The notes: generated from the sequence alone by a model not told the origin. Positions 11,826 to 22,301 are shown, counted from the stretch's first letter. The stretch: 64,000 bases of DNA from Turnera subulata (GCA_028386065.3 JAKUCV010002239.1:1384-65383), one strand, 5' to 3'. Made by a program: numbers and translations.

Positions 11826-12610
11826 GCCAATGATTTTTTTTTAATAGCAAAAAAATCTTAGTTTTCTTTGTATAGTATTAGTTTATTTTACTGTCTAAAT
11901 TATATTCTATTTTTATTTTTTAATATTTTTTCTACAAAATATTAGTTATATATTTATTTAACTATTCTATTTACCTGTTTTAATATTTTTTCGTTGCATA
12001 TTATTAGTTTTTCTTATTTTTTATTTATATACTATTTTTTTGTTTTAATATATTCTTTCTGCACAATATTAGTTTTTAAAATATTTTCCTTATATATTTT
12101 AAAAATTACTCTTTTTTATTTTTTTTATTACTATTTAATTCTTTAAATTTTTTCTTTTGTTGTTATTTATTTTGTTTTAACGCTCAATGAAGCATGTTTG
12201 AATTTTCCAAATTAGTTATTATTTATAGAATTATCAATTACTTTTAATTTCTTATAATATTTTTTATGTTAACTGTTATATTTTTCTGTTTTAATATTTT
12301 TTATCTTCATATTATTATTTTTTTCAATTATTTCTATTTTTTTCTATTTTTGGGTTAAAAATTAAATTCCAAAATTTATTTTTTTCTTTATGCTATTATT
12401 AAATATTTTATGTTTTTAAAATATATTTTTGTGTTAATTTTTCTATTTTATTATTTTTATCACTTTTCATAATACTAGTAATGGAGTATATTTTAAAAAA
12501 TCATTTGTTCTATATATTATTATAAAATATCGTTAATTTTACAACAATTTTTTAGGGAAAATTTTTGAAAATGCTAATTTATTTGGTATGGTATTGTTGG
12601 ACACGTGTCG
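11826..12610. other. AT-rich core of the MULE-like element
   Basis: Very T-rich sequence with many TATTTTT-type runs, no ORF of note and no recognisable transposase remnant. Confidence 0.6.
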
Positions 12611-12799
12611 CGCAAACATTGGCACAAGTGTAACAGCCCGGGTAAAAATTTTGGATTTTTACCGGACTGTAAAAGTCTTTTTACCGTGATTTACTGTTGA
12701 ATTAATCTTGGGTAATTAATTCAAGGTAAATCGAGCGTCGTTTTACGAAACCGAGAGTTTTCCCGCGCTCGTGATTTTTCCGTGGATTTTTCGGACCTA

Positions 12800-13315
12800 C
12801 AAGGGACGAGAGCCTTCAGGCTAACTGATTACTCAGGCAAGATAGAAGGATCCATACTCAAGATGGCAATCAAATCTCAAGCCCTTTTGTAACCCAGTTA
12901 ATCCAAAGGATCGTTCTTGCAGGATCAAAGAAGATCATTAATCAGTCTCATAACCCTAAGCTAAGAGTGTTCAAAATACCAAGAGAGTGTTTTAGAAAGC
13001 CATAGTTTATTATACAAGATAAGGATTGAATCAGAACATGTCCTCTGATTCTTACAACTTGAAAACCCTTATATTTATAGTTGGGGGTCTCTTCCAACTT
13101 ACATCACTGCTTACATCACTGGCTTAATAATTAAAGTAATAAGACAAGATTAAGTGGTAACATGACCATAGACTGACACGACATAAAAGCAAAGTAGTGG
13201 GGGACAGCAGATTCCCACTTTATTTATTATACCGACGGATAGTGATAAAAGAGTGCCATTATTTATTAATTGACTCGTGACTCGGACTAAGATTAGCATC
13301 TTCTGGGTCCACCAT
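12800..13315 (-). repeat. Inverted repeat arm 1 (pararetroviral promoter/leader)
   Basis: Reverse complement of 13602-14116 with few differences. It starts at the insertion junction with CAAGGGACGAGAGCC. It holds an inverted copy of the paired TGATGTAA elements and TATA box, and ends inside the C-terminal coding end of the viral frame. Confidence 0.85.
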
Positions 13316-13573
13316 TGAATCATCGCTATCATTTGCTGAGGCATGTGCAGCTCGGGCATCACGGGCATCTCGGTCACGCCAATAATTTGCCTCTGTTTCA
13401 TCAGAATCCCATGTGGCATCCATTTGACAAGTTGTTTGAGAATACGGATTCTTTGAATCTTGAAATAATGTCTGTGGGACCGGAGGTGGAGTGGGAGACA
13501 GTGGTACCATTGCAGTGGAGGAAACTTGACTGGCAGCCTCATAATTGAAACCATTGAGGATCAAAAAAGACAC
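13259..13573 (-). pseudogene. C-terminal end of pararetroviral polyprotein (inverted fragment)
   Basis: A 104-codon minus-strand frame, proline-rich then acidic, that runs into the inverted repeat and stops inside it. The same last codons and stop occur at 13602 onward on the plus strand, just upstream of the promoter block. This fits the end of the last ORF of a circular genome, next to the intergenic region. No catalytic motif is present, so the assignment to the polyprotein end rests on position only. Confidence 0.45.
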
Positions 13574-13601
13574 TGCCTTTGTTCTTGAACAAGAATCTGA
13601 T

Positions 13602-14116
13602 ATGGTGGACCCAGAAGATGCTAATCTTAGTCCGAGTCACGAGTCCATTAATAAATAATGGCACTCTTTTATCACTATCCGTCGGTATAATAAATAAAGT
13701 GGGAATCTGCTGTCCCCCACTACTTTGCTTTATGTCGTGTCAGTCTATGGTCATGTTACCACTTAGTCTTGTCTTATTACTTTAATTATTAAGCCAGTGA
13801 TGTAAGCAGTGATGTAAGTTGGAAGAGACCCCCAACTATAAATATAAGGGTTTTCAAGTTGTAAGAATCGGAGGACATGTTCTGATTCAATCCTTATCTT
13901 GTATAATAAACTATGGCTTTCTAAAACACTCTCTTGGTATTTCGAACACTCTTAACTTAGGGTTATGAGACTGATTAATGATCTTCTTTGATCCTGCAAG
14001 AACGATCCTTTGGATTAACTGGGTTACAAAAGGGCTTGAGATTTGATTGCCATCTTGAGTATGGATCCTTCTATCTCGCCTGAGTAATCAGTTAGCCTGA
14101 AGGCTCTCGTCCCTTG
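13602..14116 (+). repeat. Inverted repeat arm 2 (pararetroviral promoter/leader)
   Basis: Forward copy of the same block, ending CTCTCGTCCCTTG. It opens with 19 codons including the stop of the viral frame's C-terminal end, then the promoter and leader that lead to the ORF at 14315. The spacer between the arms is 286 bases (13316-13601). Confidence 0.85.
13797..13844 (+). promoter_or_regulatory. Pararetroviral promoter: paired as-1-like elements and TATA box
   Basis: Two copies of TGATGTAAG (13798-13806 and 13810-13818) lie 12 bases apart, start to start, about 18-25 bases upstream of CTATAAATA (13836-13844). This is the layout of the as-1 element in caulimovirus pregenomic promoters, where the core is TGACG. 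Both copies here have T in place of C, which is what deamination of a methylated CpG would give. The inverted arm carries the same pair at about 13098-13119. Confidence 0.55.
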
Positions 14117-14118
14117 TG

Positions 14119-14132
14119 TGGTAGCGAAGCCA
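14119..14132 (+). other. Degenerate initiator tRNA-Met primer site
   Basis: TGGTAGCGAAGCCA resembles the plant tRNA-Met primer site TGGTATCAGAGC of caulimovirids and many LTR elements, with several changes. It lies directly after the inverted repeat arm and ~275 bases after the TATA box. Weak on its own; position is the main support. Confidence 0.35.
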
Positions 14133-14314
14133 TACGGCTTTATGGGGAGAGTACCCATCTATAGGTATATAGGCTGGAAACTCATACCTTGCCGATCCCC
14201 ACCTGGTTGGGTAGGCAGAGCTTGTGCACAAAGCCACGTACCTATACAAAGAAGATTGTTAATTAGGTTCATCGCCTGACGCTTTGAGCTAGTAGAAAAC
14301 AAAAATTCTCAATC

Positions 14315-15676
14315 ATGACCACTACTCCACCACCAAACACTATAACCTCTTCTATTACTATACCAGACTCTGCGCGAACTTCCCTTACAAATAAAATAGA
14401 CCATCTAGTAGAGATTACTCATATCCCATAAGAAGCTAGAGTTGAGGACTCACTCCTCCCTCTGGTTAAACCATACACTATATTCAAAAAAGGGTCACTT
14501 TCACGATCCATTAGAACTCTGATTTCTACCAGGAGACCGGCAATTAAAGAATATGTTCAGTCATCAAGACTTTCTCAGTGCACGTTGAGTTCTTCAACTG
14601 CTGAGCAATATGTTACTCTTGAGATTCCTCAGGAGTCCATATCCCAGTGAAAAGCAAAACATTATTCTCATCTTCATCTTGGTGCCATACGACTAGTTCT
14701 TTCCTACCATGGAAGAAAAGGTTTACCAGTCACCGCTAGATTGTCTCTGCTTGATTCCAGATATGTCAAATATGAGGATGCTGTCATCGGTACTATTTTG
14801 ACAACACTGAATGCAGGAAGTGTGGTCCTTACCTTCTTCCCCAATTTCAATATTTCCCTGGATGATCCGCATCTGAGCACAGCTTTGAAGATTCAATTCC
14901 AGATCATTGGAGCTGAACAAGTTGCAAATGCCATCACTGTAACTTTACACCATCAGATGGTGTATAGACTCCAGGACCATGCTGTCAACTTACCTTCTCA
15001 AGGAGTTTCTTCTGATCCAGTCTTCATCTACGCTGACATGGGTTCTACACCTACTACTGTTCAGTCACCCAGGCAGATTTCCAAGGATCAATTGGCCAAG
15101 CTAATCCCTTTGGATTGGGTAACCAATTATGAAAATCTTCGTCAGCACACTCAACCAGTCCAAACCACGGACTCCACTTTCATAAGACAATCAGATGGAA
15201 CTGTCAGAACCATCTTTTCCAAGCCCGGAACCTCCTCTTCTACTGAGGTTTTTCACTGCAGTATGATCCGACCAAGTACTGAAAAGATAGAAAGGAAGAT
15301 CCCAGTTTCCTATTTTCAGCATGATGGATCTGCTGTCTATGTTTCTCACATCAATGGTCATTTCATATGGGGCGCTGATCCTACTCAATGTGAAAAAGAT
15401 TGTGATTGTGAAGACCATTTTTATGACTCTGATGAAGATTTTGTTCTTCCATCTAGAAGAAAGTCTAAGACTCATCACTCTCGATGCAAGCCACATCAAA
15501 AGACCCCTCGGCCTCCTCCAGGAGCATCTAGACCTTGGATACTTCCTAAGGCCATTGCAGAAGCACCACCTCTTGATTTCTATTCAAGAGCATTAGAGAT
15601 TCTTGAAGAAGAAGGACTTTTGCCTCCTTCTTGTTCCTCTGAAGTTAATCTTCCAGACATGACACCATCTCCATAA
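14315..15676 (+). pseudogene. Movement-protein region (30K superfamily) of pararetroviral frame
   Basis: The ATG at 14315 opens a frame that stays in phase through 15676 but has TAA at 14429 and TGA at 14648, then TAA at 15674. From about 14650 to 15130 it is clearly related to the 30K-type movement proteins of plant pararetroviruses, which dimerise or tubulise at plasmodesmata to let virus move between cells. A Cys- and Asp/Glu-rich stretch near 15390-15440 and a basic stretch follow. The three stops mean it cannot give a full-length product. The downstream pieces use the same phase, so the ancestor had movement and coat regions in a single polyprotein. Confidence 0.65.
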
Positions 15677-15688
15677 CTAGCTCCATGC

Positions 15689-16216
15689 ATGATGTTCAAG
15701 TCAGCTGATTTCCCTCCTTTGGAGTCTCGGGTTGATACATCCACCAAAAGGTCATACGCACCTTTTGTTACGCCTCAACAGGTGAGGCCAGACGGTCAGC
15801 TCGCTCCACTCACCCAAGCTGAAGAAGTCTTGAATTGGCAATCGCAAAACATGACGGCCCAGAATCACCTCCTCCAAAATCTTGACTCCAAGGTGAACCA
15901 GGTCCTGTCACAGCAAGGACTAACAACTCAGAGATGTGATTCCCTTGCAGGCCAAATGAGAAAACTGGAGCATGATCTTATTCAGAAACTCAACATAGTT
16001 CAACAAGAATTATGCAGCACAATCGAGGAAAAAAGAAGTCTTGAGCAAGAACTTCATGATGCCAGGAAAGTTTTAGCAAGTACAAAGCCCCTAACCCCTC
16101 AGCCAATGTTTCCAGTTCATTCTAAACCTCTTCCCACCAGAATGACTCCAGAAGAAAATCCTTTTAAATCATTGTCCCAAATGTTTCCACAGGAAACCAG
16201 ACCTCCCCGTCGATAA
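15689..16216 (+). pseudogene. Coiled-coil linker region of pararetroviral frame
   Basis: 175 codons in the same phase as the movement region, separated only by the TAA at 15674. The middle (about 15830-16080) is rich in Gln, Leu, Lys and Glu with heptad-like spacing, suggesting a coiled coil. Such segments occur in virion-associated proteins of caulimovirids. It ends at TAA 16214, and the same phase continues after it. Role inferred from place and composition only. Confidence 0.45.
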
Positions 16217-16297
16217 TATCGACGTAGCCCTAGTCCTCCACCAGATCGAAACCCTCGTCGAGAAGGGACGGAACTAGCAAGAGATCATTCTCCATCC

Positions 16298-17506
16298 TTG
16301 ATGATCAAAAGACCTTTTTATACCCCATCTCTTTCTGATGATACATCCCAAGATAGTTCTTCAGAAACATTTTCAGAAATTTCAAAATTTGATTCAGCTT
16401 ATGCTGATATCTTCAACATTCTGATGCACCAACCCAAACCCACATACACCACAGAGTTTCCCCCTGAAACTGAAGGAATGGACAGCACACCTACTCCACA
16501 AGCTACTTCATCATCACAACCCAAAAACCAACCAAACCAACCACCTCCATTTATTCCTCCCACCAAAAAACCTGACGGTTTTTCCACAGGGAATGGTCCA
16601 TGATTTTCTCTTGATGATGTTCCCCAGCATCGATGGAGAGAAAGATTGCAAGAATTTCAAGCCTGGATGGACAAAGAAGAATTACAAGAAAATCCCCCAT
16701 ACTGGATCCATAAAGAATTCATTGCTCGTTCCACCGGCACTCTCAAAGAATGGTTCCAAAAAACAACCACAACAATTCTTCAGCAATTGTGTCAGGTTCC
16801 AACAACTTCTCAATTCCTGAATATATTGCATGATGAATTCGTTGGTTCTCCTCCGGACGAAGCTAGACACAGATTGACTAAATTTCATCAAAGAAAATGT
16901 TGTTCTTTACAGCTTTCTGACCTCCAACGACATCACTCTGTCATGAGTAAGCTCTATTATACATTGGGAGCTACAGATGCTCATCGAGAAGTCTACTTGG
17001 CTTCTTCCCTAGAAAGTTTGCAGGGCAATGTTCTTAGTGCAATGGAATCCATCAATCGGAGTATGTCTAATACATCTCTTGGAAAGCTATACCAGATGAT
17101 ACTCGCAGCTCGACAGACACTCCGTGATACACAAAAAATGTTCAGAGACCTTCCTAAACGATCTCAAGATCTCAAAAATGTGTGCAACAACTCTTATCTG
17201 AAGATCAAATGTAAAGATAAGAATTGTTCTTGTTCTCAGAAGTCCAACCATGTTGATCACTATCAGAAGCCTTCTCCAAAAAGGTCCAAAAAGAAGTTCA
17301 GATCCCGTTTTCCCAAATTCAAATACTTCAAGAAGAAAGGAAGACGCGGCAACAAAGGAGACAGATGCTTCATCTGTAAAAAAAGGGTCATTTTGCAAAA
17401 AATTGCCCAAATCAGCCAGCTAAATCAGCAAAATTGGTTCAGTAAATCCAGCAAAGCACTCAGGTCGATCTCGACAATGCAGATGTTGAATCATTATTTT
17501 CTTCAG
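16298..17506 (+). pseudogene. Coat-protein-like region with broken zinc knuckle
   Basis: Continues in phase after a TGA at 16601. An acidic Ser/Thr/Pro-rich stretch (16298-16600) precedes a helical core (about 16640-17190) that looks like a caulimovirid capsid domain. A very basic Lys/Arg-rich stretch follows (17250-17360), then the start of a CCHC zinc knuckle. The knuckle has its first two Cys in frame, but the rest is in the next frame, across an A7 run at 17378-17384. The fragment ends at 17506 where LTR sequence resumes. Protease, reverse transcriptase and RNase H are absent. Confidence 0.6.
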
Positions 17507-17817
17507 TTTTTCGGGTCCCGGGATTTTCGGAAAAATCACACCGGAAAATAACTAAGGGGGTATCAGTTATTTTCTGGTCCGGACCGGACTCGCTCAAGAT
17601 AATTGCATTATTGAAGCTCACATGTCAAATAGTAAAAAAAAAACAGTTTAAAGCAGGAATCGGTGAAGAGGAAGGAAAAGGGAAAGAAGAGGAGAAGAAA
17701 AAAAGAGAGAAAAAAAAAAGAGAGAAGAAGGAAGGAAGGAAAAAAAAAAAGAGAGGAAAAAAAGAAAAAAAGAGAAGGAAAAAAAAGGAATGGAAATCGG
17801 GAAGGAAGGAAAAAAAA

Positions 17818-17823
<6 letters not shown>

Positions 17824-17852
<29 letters not shown>
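17824..17852. repeat. G29 homopolymer in LTR 1
   Basis: Twenty-nine G residues at the end of the purine tract. The matching runs in LTR 2 and LTR 3 are about 10 and 8 G, so length varies strongly among siblings. Confidence 0.9.
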
Positions 17853-18183
17853 AGGAGGAGCCACCGGCAGACCACCAACCACCACCAAGACCCACGCCGA
17901 TAGCCGCCTCCACCCGAGAACACCACCAACAACCCACCGCCATCTCCTTCCTCTTGTCGCCGTCGCTGCAGGACGAGGAGTGGCCATCGTCGTTCCCCTC
18001 ACGTGCGTCTGCAAGGCCACGGAACCACCATCTTCAGCCGTGCCGACAGCCGCCGTCTTGTCTCCTCGCACCGCCGCAGTTGTAGCTGTCCTGCTCGCCA
18101 CCGTTTCCTCGTGTCGCCTCGCCGCCATCGCCGTCCCGTTCATCGCGTCGCACCGCCGCAGCCGCCACGCCATCCGCAGCGAG

Positions 18184-19091
18184 GGTGAGTGACCCGTTTC
18201 TGCCTCTGGGTCGTGGCTGTGGGTCGGGTTTGACCCAACGCCTCATCCGGGTCGCGAGTGTGGGCTGGGCGTGATTGGGTTGATGTTAGCTTGGGCTTGG
18301 GCTGTGGGCTGGTGCTAGGCCGAACCTTGGCAGGCCTGCTGCCTTGGTCTGGGCCAGCACTATTCATGGCCCAGTCCGTTTAATTTAAAAAAAAAATATA
18401 TACATATATGTTATATTTATACTCTGGTATTTAATTTTGAGAAAACAATATATATTTATTTTGAGAAAATTATGGCCAATTTAATTCTGGTATTTTGAGG
18501 AAAATATAAATATATATACTTTGATAAGTAATTAAGTTTTGTTTTGTAAAAACTATTATTAATTGGAAAAAAATATATATATACCATGAAAATAATTTCT
18601 GGAAATTTAATATGTATATTGTTTCCTCTGGAAAATTATGGTCGAGGAATATATATATGCGTACTTTGAGAATAAAAGGTAATTATATTTTGTGTTGGAA
18701 AATAATATTATATATATTTAGAAGAAGATAAATACTAAATATATATTTTCTGGAAATTATAAATACGTTATTATTTTTCTGGAAAATTATGGAGATTATA
18801 ATTTTGGAAAAATTATAATTATTTTATGAAAATATTTTGAAAAGAGTTTTAATTAAAGTATGGTACCGAAATTATATTCGGATATACGTACGGTATAATA
18901 TTTTCGGTAAAAGATAATAATAACGGATATGAACCGGGATGGGTTATTTCGCAGTTTTGGCATCATAGTATACTGATTATGTGCATTTATGTGTATACAT
19001 TGTTTTGCTGTATAGGTTCGGATATCGGGCAGTTTCCCGAGGAGCCGGCGTCGGACCGGTCATTGTTTCCGGAGTTGAGTAATCGGCCAAG
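18184..19091 (+). promoter_or_regulatory. Splice-signal block in LTR 1 (donor, acceptor, 76-base exon, donor)
   Basis: A strong donor GAGG|GTGAGT at 18184/18185 ends the GC-rich part. An acceptor TTGCTGTATAG at 19015 starts a 76-base exon-like block (19016-19091), which ends at a donor CCAAG|GTGAGG. A further acceptor-like GGTACAG lies near 19829. LTR-B (3477; 4279-4354) and LTR-C (6011; about 6641) show the same signals. Confidence 0.4.
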
Positions 19092-20120
19092 GTGAGGATG
19101 GATTTCCTTCAATATGTGCCTGTATTACTCGGTTACTGTGTTTGGTGATATTGCTCTGTTGTTGTCGCATTTGTTGTGATTGTTGTCGGGATGTTTATCC
19201 AGTATCTTGATTTGGTTTTTGGGATGTTTATCCCCGTGCTTTGAGTTTTGGATGTTTGTCCTTGAGTCTTTTTGGTATAAAGTATAATGGATAAATAGTA
19301 AATGTCGATCCTTGATTTTGGACAGGGATGTCTATCCCGGGATTTTGGTTAGGGATGTCGATCCCTGTGATTTGATTTTGATGATGATAATATAATTGTC
19401 ACGTGGTAAGTAGTGGTACGACTCGATGGTTTAAGACTGTTTCGTGGTGGCCATGACCTGGGTTACTTGTGATAAGCATGTCTATGCTTGGGATGTCTAT
19501 CCCGTGATTATTTTTGGGATGTCTATCCCTGGGTTCGTATTTTTGGGATGTCGATCCCTGGGTTCTCTGGATTTGGTCTGGCACCCGGAATGTGTTGATA
19601 ACCAGGTCTGACCCCTAGCTTATCCATGACGGGGCTCCGAAAAGATAAAATTGGAAATTGGATTTTATTTGAGTCTTTTGGTTTGTTTTGTTTTGGCGGT
19701 TTTTCCTTGTTTTCAATTTGAGTAATTTTAGTGTGCATATTGATTGTCTATCCTTCGTCGGTGAGCACTTCGGATTCACCCCTCACCTGCGGGCTTTCAT
19801 CCCGTAGGATGAGTTATTTGTGGTACAGGTTTGATGCATACCAGACAGGCTGCAGCGTTGTCCCTTGGACAGGACTTGGATCCATAGTAGCATCATGTGT
19901 CGCATACAGTGTCTTTGTGAGTTATTAAGTCTTCTGTTGTGCTACTTTTGCTATTGTTGGGCCATTGGGCCGGTTATGACGTTACTGATGTTTTTATTTT
20001 GGGCTGTTGAGCCCGAGTTTCTGTTGTATACACTGTATGTTGGGCTTTATTTGGTCATGTCATTACAGTTCCAGCACGTGTTTACTATGTATGGTAAATA
20101 CGGGTCGGGGCGTTTCATTT

Positions 20121-20132
20121 TGGTAGCGGAGC
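20121..20132 (+). other. Primer binding site (tRNA-Met-like)
   Basis: TGGTAGCGGAGC lies four bases after the LTR end. The identical site occurs at 25282-25293 and at 31744-31755 in the full-length chromovirus. Confidence 0.6.
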
Positions 20133-20516
20133 GGGCGTTAGGTCTTGTTGGGCAGTCCTTGTGTGTTTGTTGTCCTTATTTGCATAGTTCGCTCCATTTG
20201 TTTATTATTTTATATCATTTAGTTAGTGCATTATGGATCCAGACAAGGGACGCCAGCTGTCGCAGAACATACACATAAGAGGTAATGATGCCATAAATAA
20301 GCGAAAATATAAATATTATTAATAATACTAATATTTTGATCACAAACAGAAATATTACATTGATATTTTATAAAAATAAAAATATATTTATCTTCTCGGA
20401 ACGACGTTGACCCTGAAGCTGTTGGGGTCATTGTTGATGTTGACCGTGATGCTGTCGCTCCACGAGAACCACATGCCGCCCCTGTTGTCCTGACCGGGAA
20501 GCTCGAACCGGTTTGC

Positions 20517-21071
20517 TTAAGGGAACCGGAGTGGGATGAGACCGTGATCGTCTTGAGGCTGCCACTGGGTCTCGGTAAGAAGAACCATATTGGGCTTGTA
20601 TTGGTTCTTCAGGTCCCTCAGGGTACGCGAGAACTCCTGGGAACACCTAGCGACTCCTCTACAGTTCCACACCAGTAGTCGGGCCTTGGGCCAAGTTACG
20701 GGCAGACGAGTGAATTTGGGCATGCTCTGGGCCGTCATCGAGAGCTGGTAGTAGGTGCCTTGCTCCAGGAAATGGCAAGTGGACTCTAGGTTGAACTCCT
20801 GAAGTCTTTCGGAGATGAAGAACATGGTAGAGTTGGTCGAGCCGTAGTAGGAGGTCCTCAGAGTGCCATGGTCCTCCAGGAAGAACGTCTCTTCCATGGG
20901 AGTGACGAAGAACCTCGAGGAGTAGAGTTCGTCGACGAAGACCAGACGTGGCATTCTGCCGAGCTCGTTCGGTAGCTCTTATGGACGCTCGTTGATCATG
21001 CTGTAGGCCAGTTGGTTTCTTATGCCTAGATTGGCACCTTCGACGAAGAAGACGGATGAGGGAGCAGGCAC
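20517..21071 (-). pseudogene. Cargo ORF B, copy 1 (antisense, broken)
   Basis: Same family as 910-1353. The start codon is changed to GTG (21069-21071), and an in-frame TAA at about codon 31 is shared with the copy at 25.7 kb. From the inner Met at 20954 the frame stays open for 145 codons. It includes LLVWNCRGVARC and an LTETQ motif, which hold the Asn and Glu expected of an endonuclease/exonuclease/phosphatase fold. After the TAA at 20517 the same frame continues for ~40 codons with a GGMWFSW motif, as in LINE endonucleases. The later catalytic Asp/His motifs are absent, so at best it is the first part of the domain. A TATA box (21179-21186, minus strand) precedes it. Confidence 0.6.
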
Positions 21072-21905
21072 GTTGTCTCGACGTGTGGTGTTTTGTTTGC
21101 TGAACGTTGTGGTTTTGGTTGCCTGGATGTTTTGTTTGCTTTTAGATGCTTTTTATGATTTACACCTCACCGCTCTATCTTTTATACTTTTATGGGGAGC
21201 GTGATTACTGTTTTCGATTTTCAAGATTTGCTTTTTGAAAATTTTTCCGTTGCTTCATTTATTGCTTCGTTACTTTATACGTTTTTCGGGCTACAATACC
21301 AGAGTTTTTCAGCCTTTTTCCATCTCATGATTTTCTTTCGCTCTGGCTACCTTGTCCTTTCTTTTTATGGTTTTTCTATAATTTTCTGCATTTTTTATCA
21401 CATGCATCCGTGACCGTTGAGGCTAGACTGATGGGACCATACCTCGAGTAGAGTGCATGTGCAACAAGCTTACACCTGTTCGGACATCGTGGAGAGATAC
21501 GAGGCTTGACAAATGTTTTTGGCTCATGCGGAATTTGTGGACAAGTGGGTAACGTTTCTTTCGAGGGACACAAGGACGCTCTCGTGATCGTCACCTTGCG
21601 AGTTAACGGACGTCTTTTTCACGTGGGAACCGACGTCACCGTTAGTTGCGCGTTTCTCGGGATCGAGGATGTTTACGACCGATCCAGAGCGTCGATCATA
21701 AAATATGTTTTTGTTTTAACTTCTTTATATTTTGGTCTTGTTAATGGAGTTTTGTTTTTAATTTCTTTATATTTGATTTTATATTCTTATTGTTGATTTT
21801 AATCTACTTGTGATGTTTTCTTTTTCTGTTTAACACGAAATTTCGTAACATAAGAGATTTTGATTTAAAAGGAAAACTTATTTTATTTATTTTATAACAG
21901 TTTTA

Positions 21906-22301
21906 CTACGGAGAAGAAGTACTCTGTTGAGTTACATGCTTCTCTAGGTCTTTTACAAGTTTTTGGACGTTTTTGACGTGAGGGAAGAGTTCCGCGCACG
22001 CCTGTTCGATCTGCATCACCGCCGAGCTGATCTTCTTCAGTGAGACGTTCAGCTGCGTCAGAGCCTGCTGCGGAGTGCTGCTTTCAGCCGTCGCCTTGCC
22101 CTTTCGATCTTCAGCCTTCTTGTTGGCACGCTTCTTTCGTTGTCTTGGGGAGACGACCATGTGCTCTTTCAGGCCGATGATGTTCGTCTTGAACCGCTTC
22201 TTGGGAGGTTCTTCATCGGAGCTTGTCGGGAAGGCAGTGCCACCGATGTAGCTGTTGTTCTCGGAGTCTGAGGTCGTTCGAGATCGGATTGGAGAGTCCA
22301 T
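21906..22301 (-). CDS. Cargo ORF A, copy 1 (antisense coiled-coil protein)
   Basis: 131 residues, complete. The first ~35 are acidic and Ser-rich (MDSPIRSRTTSDSENN). Then come basic clusters PPKKRFK and RQRKKRANKKAE that look like nuclear localisation signals. The last ~55 residues have Leu/Ile/Val in heptad-like spacing, so probably a coiled coil. I recognise no family. A TATA-like CTATAAG lies ~40 bases upstream of the ATG (22338-22344 on the minus strand). It is on the strand opposite to LTR transcription and divided from ORF B by ~830 bases of AT-rich sequence. It is nearly identical to the copy at 27063-27461, and the diverged end at 1-99 shows the family is older than this duplication. 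Confidence 0.6.
   Translation of the reverse strand: MDSPIRSRTTSDSENNSYIGGTAFPTSSDEEPPKKRFKTNIIGLKEHMVVSPRQRKKRANKKAEDRKGKATAESSTPQQALTQLNVSLKKISSAVMQIEQACAELFPHVKNVQKLVKDLEKHVTQQSTSSP

Larger units (their letters stand above)
12800..17506 (+). mobile_element. Endogenous caulimovirid-like (pararetrovirus) fragment
   Basis: A non-LTR-family segment inside LTR 1. Left to right it holds an inverted piece (leader/promoter plus the C-terminal end of a viral frame), a forward copy of that promoter and leader, then one reading frame with a 30K-type movement-protein region, a coiled-coil linker and a coat-protein-like region. It stops before protease and reverse transcriptase. There is no target duplication and a small deletion at the target, as expected from illegitimate recombination and not from an integrase. 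An LTR element carrying a movement-protein gene is the alternative, since the promoter block could be read as an LTR. The reading frame is interrupted many times, so it is a relic. Confidence 0.7.
12629..20117 (+). mobile_element. LTR 1 of tandem array, split by pararetroviral insertion
   Basis: Starts TGTAACAGCCCGG, preceded by ACAAG, and ends GGGTCGGGGCGTTTCA at 20117, followed by the primer site. The LTR reads to 12799, is broken by a foreign 4.7 kb segment, and resumes at 17507; eight bases present in sibling LTRs are missing at the break. Without the insertion it is ~2.78 kb. It keeps a 138-base stretch (about 18124-18261) containing a strong donor site that LTR 2 and LTR 3 both lack. 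Confidence 0.88.

Noticed and set aside
13150..13785. Two matching 68-134 codon ORFs on opposite strands as a gene pair
   Set aside because: They are the two arms of the inverted repeat read out of frame; the better frame is the 104-codon C-terminal fragment.
19186..19562. CRISPR-like spaced repeats
   Set aside because: Short imperfect palindromes with irregular spacing in a plant LTR; no CRISPR context.
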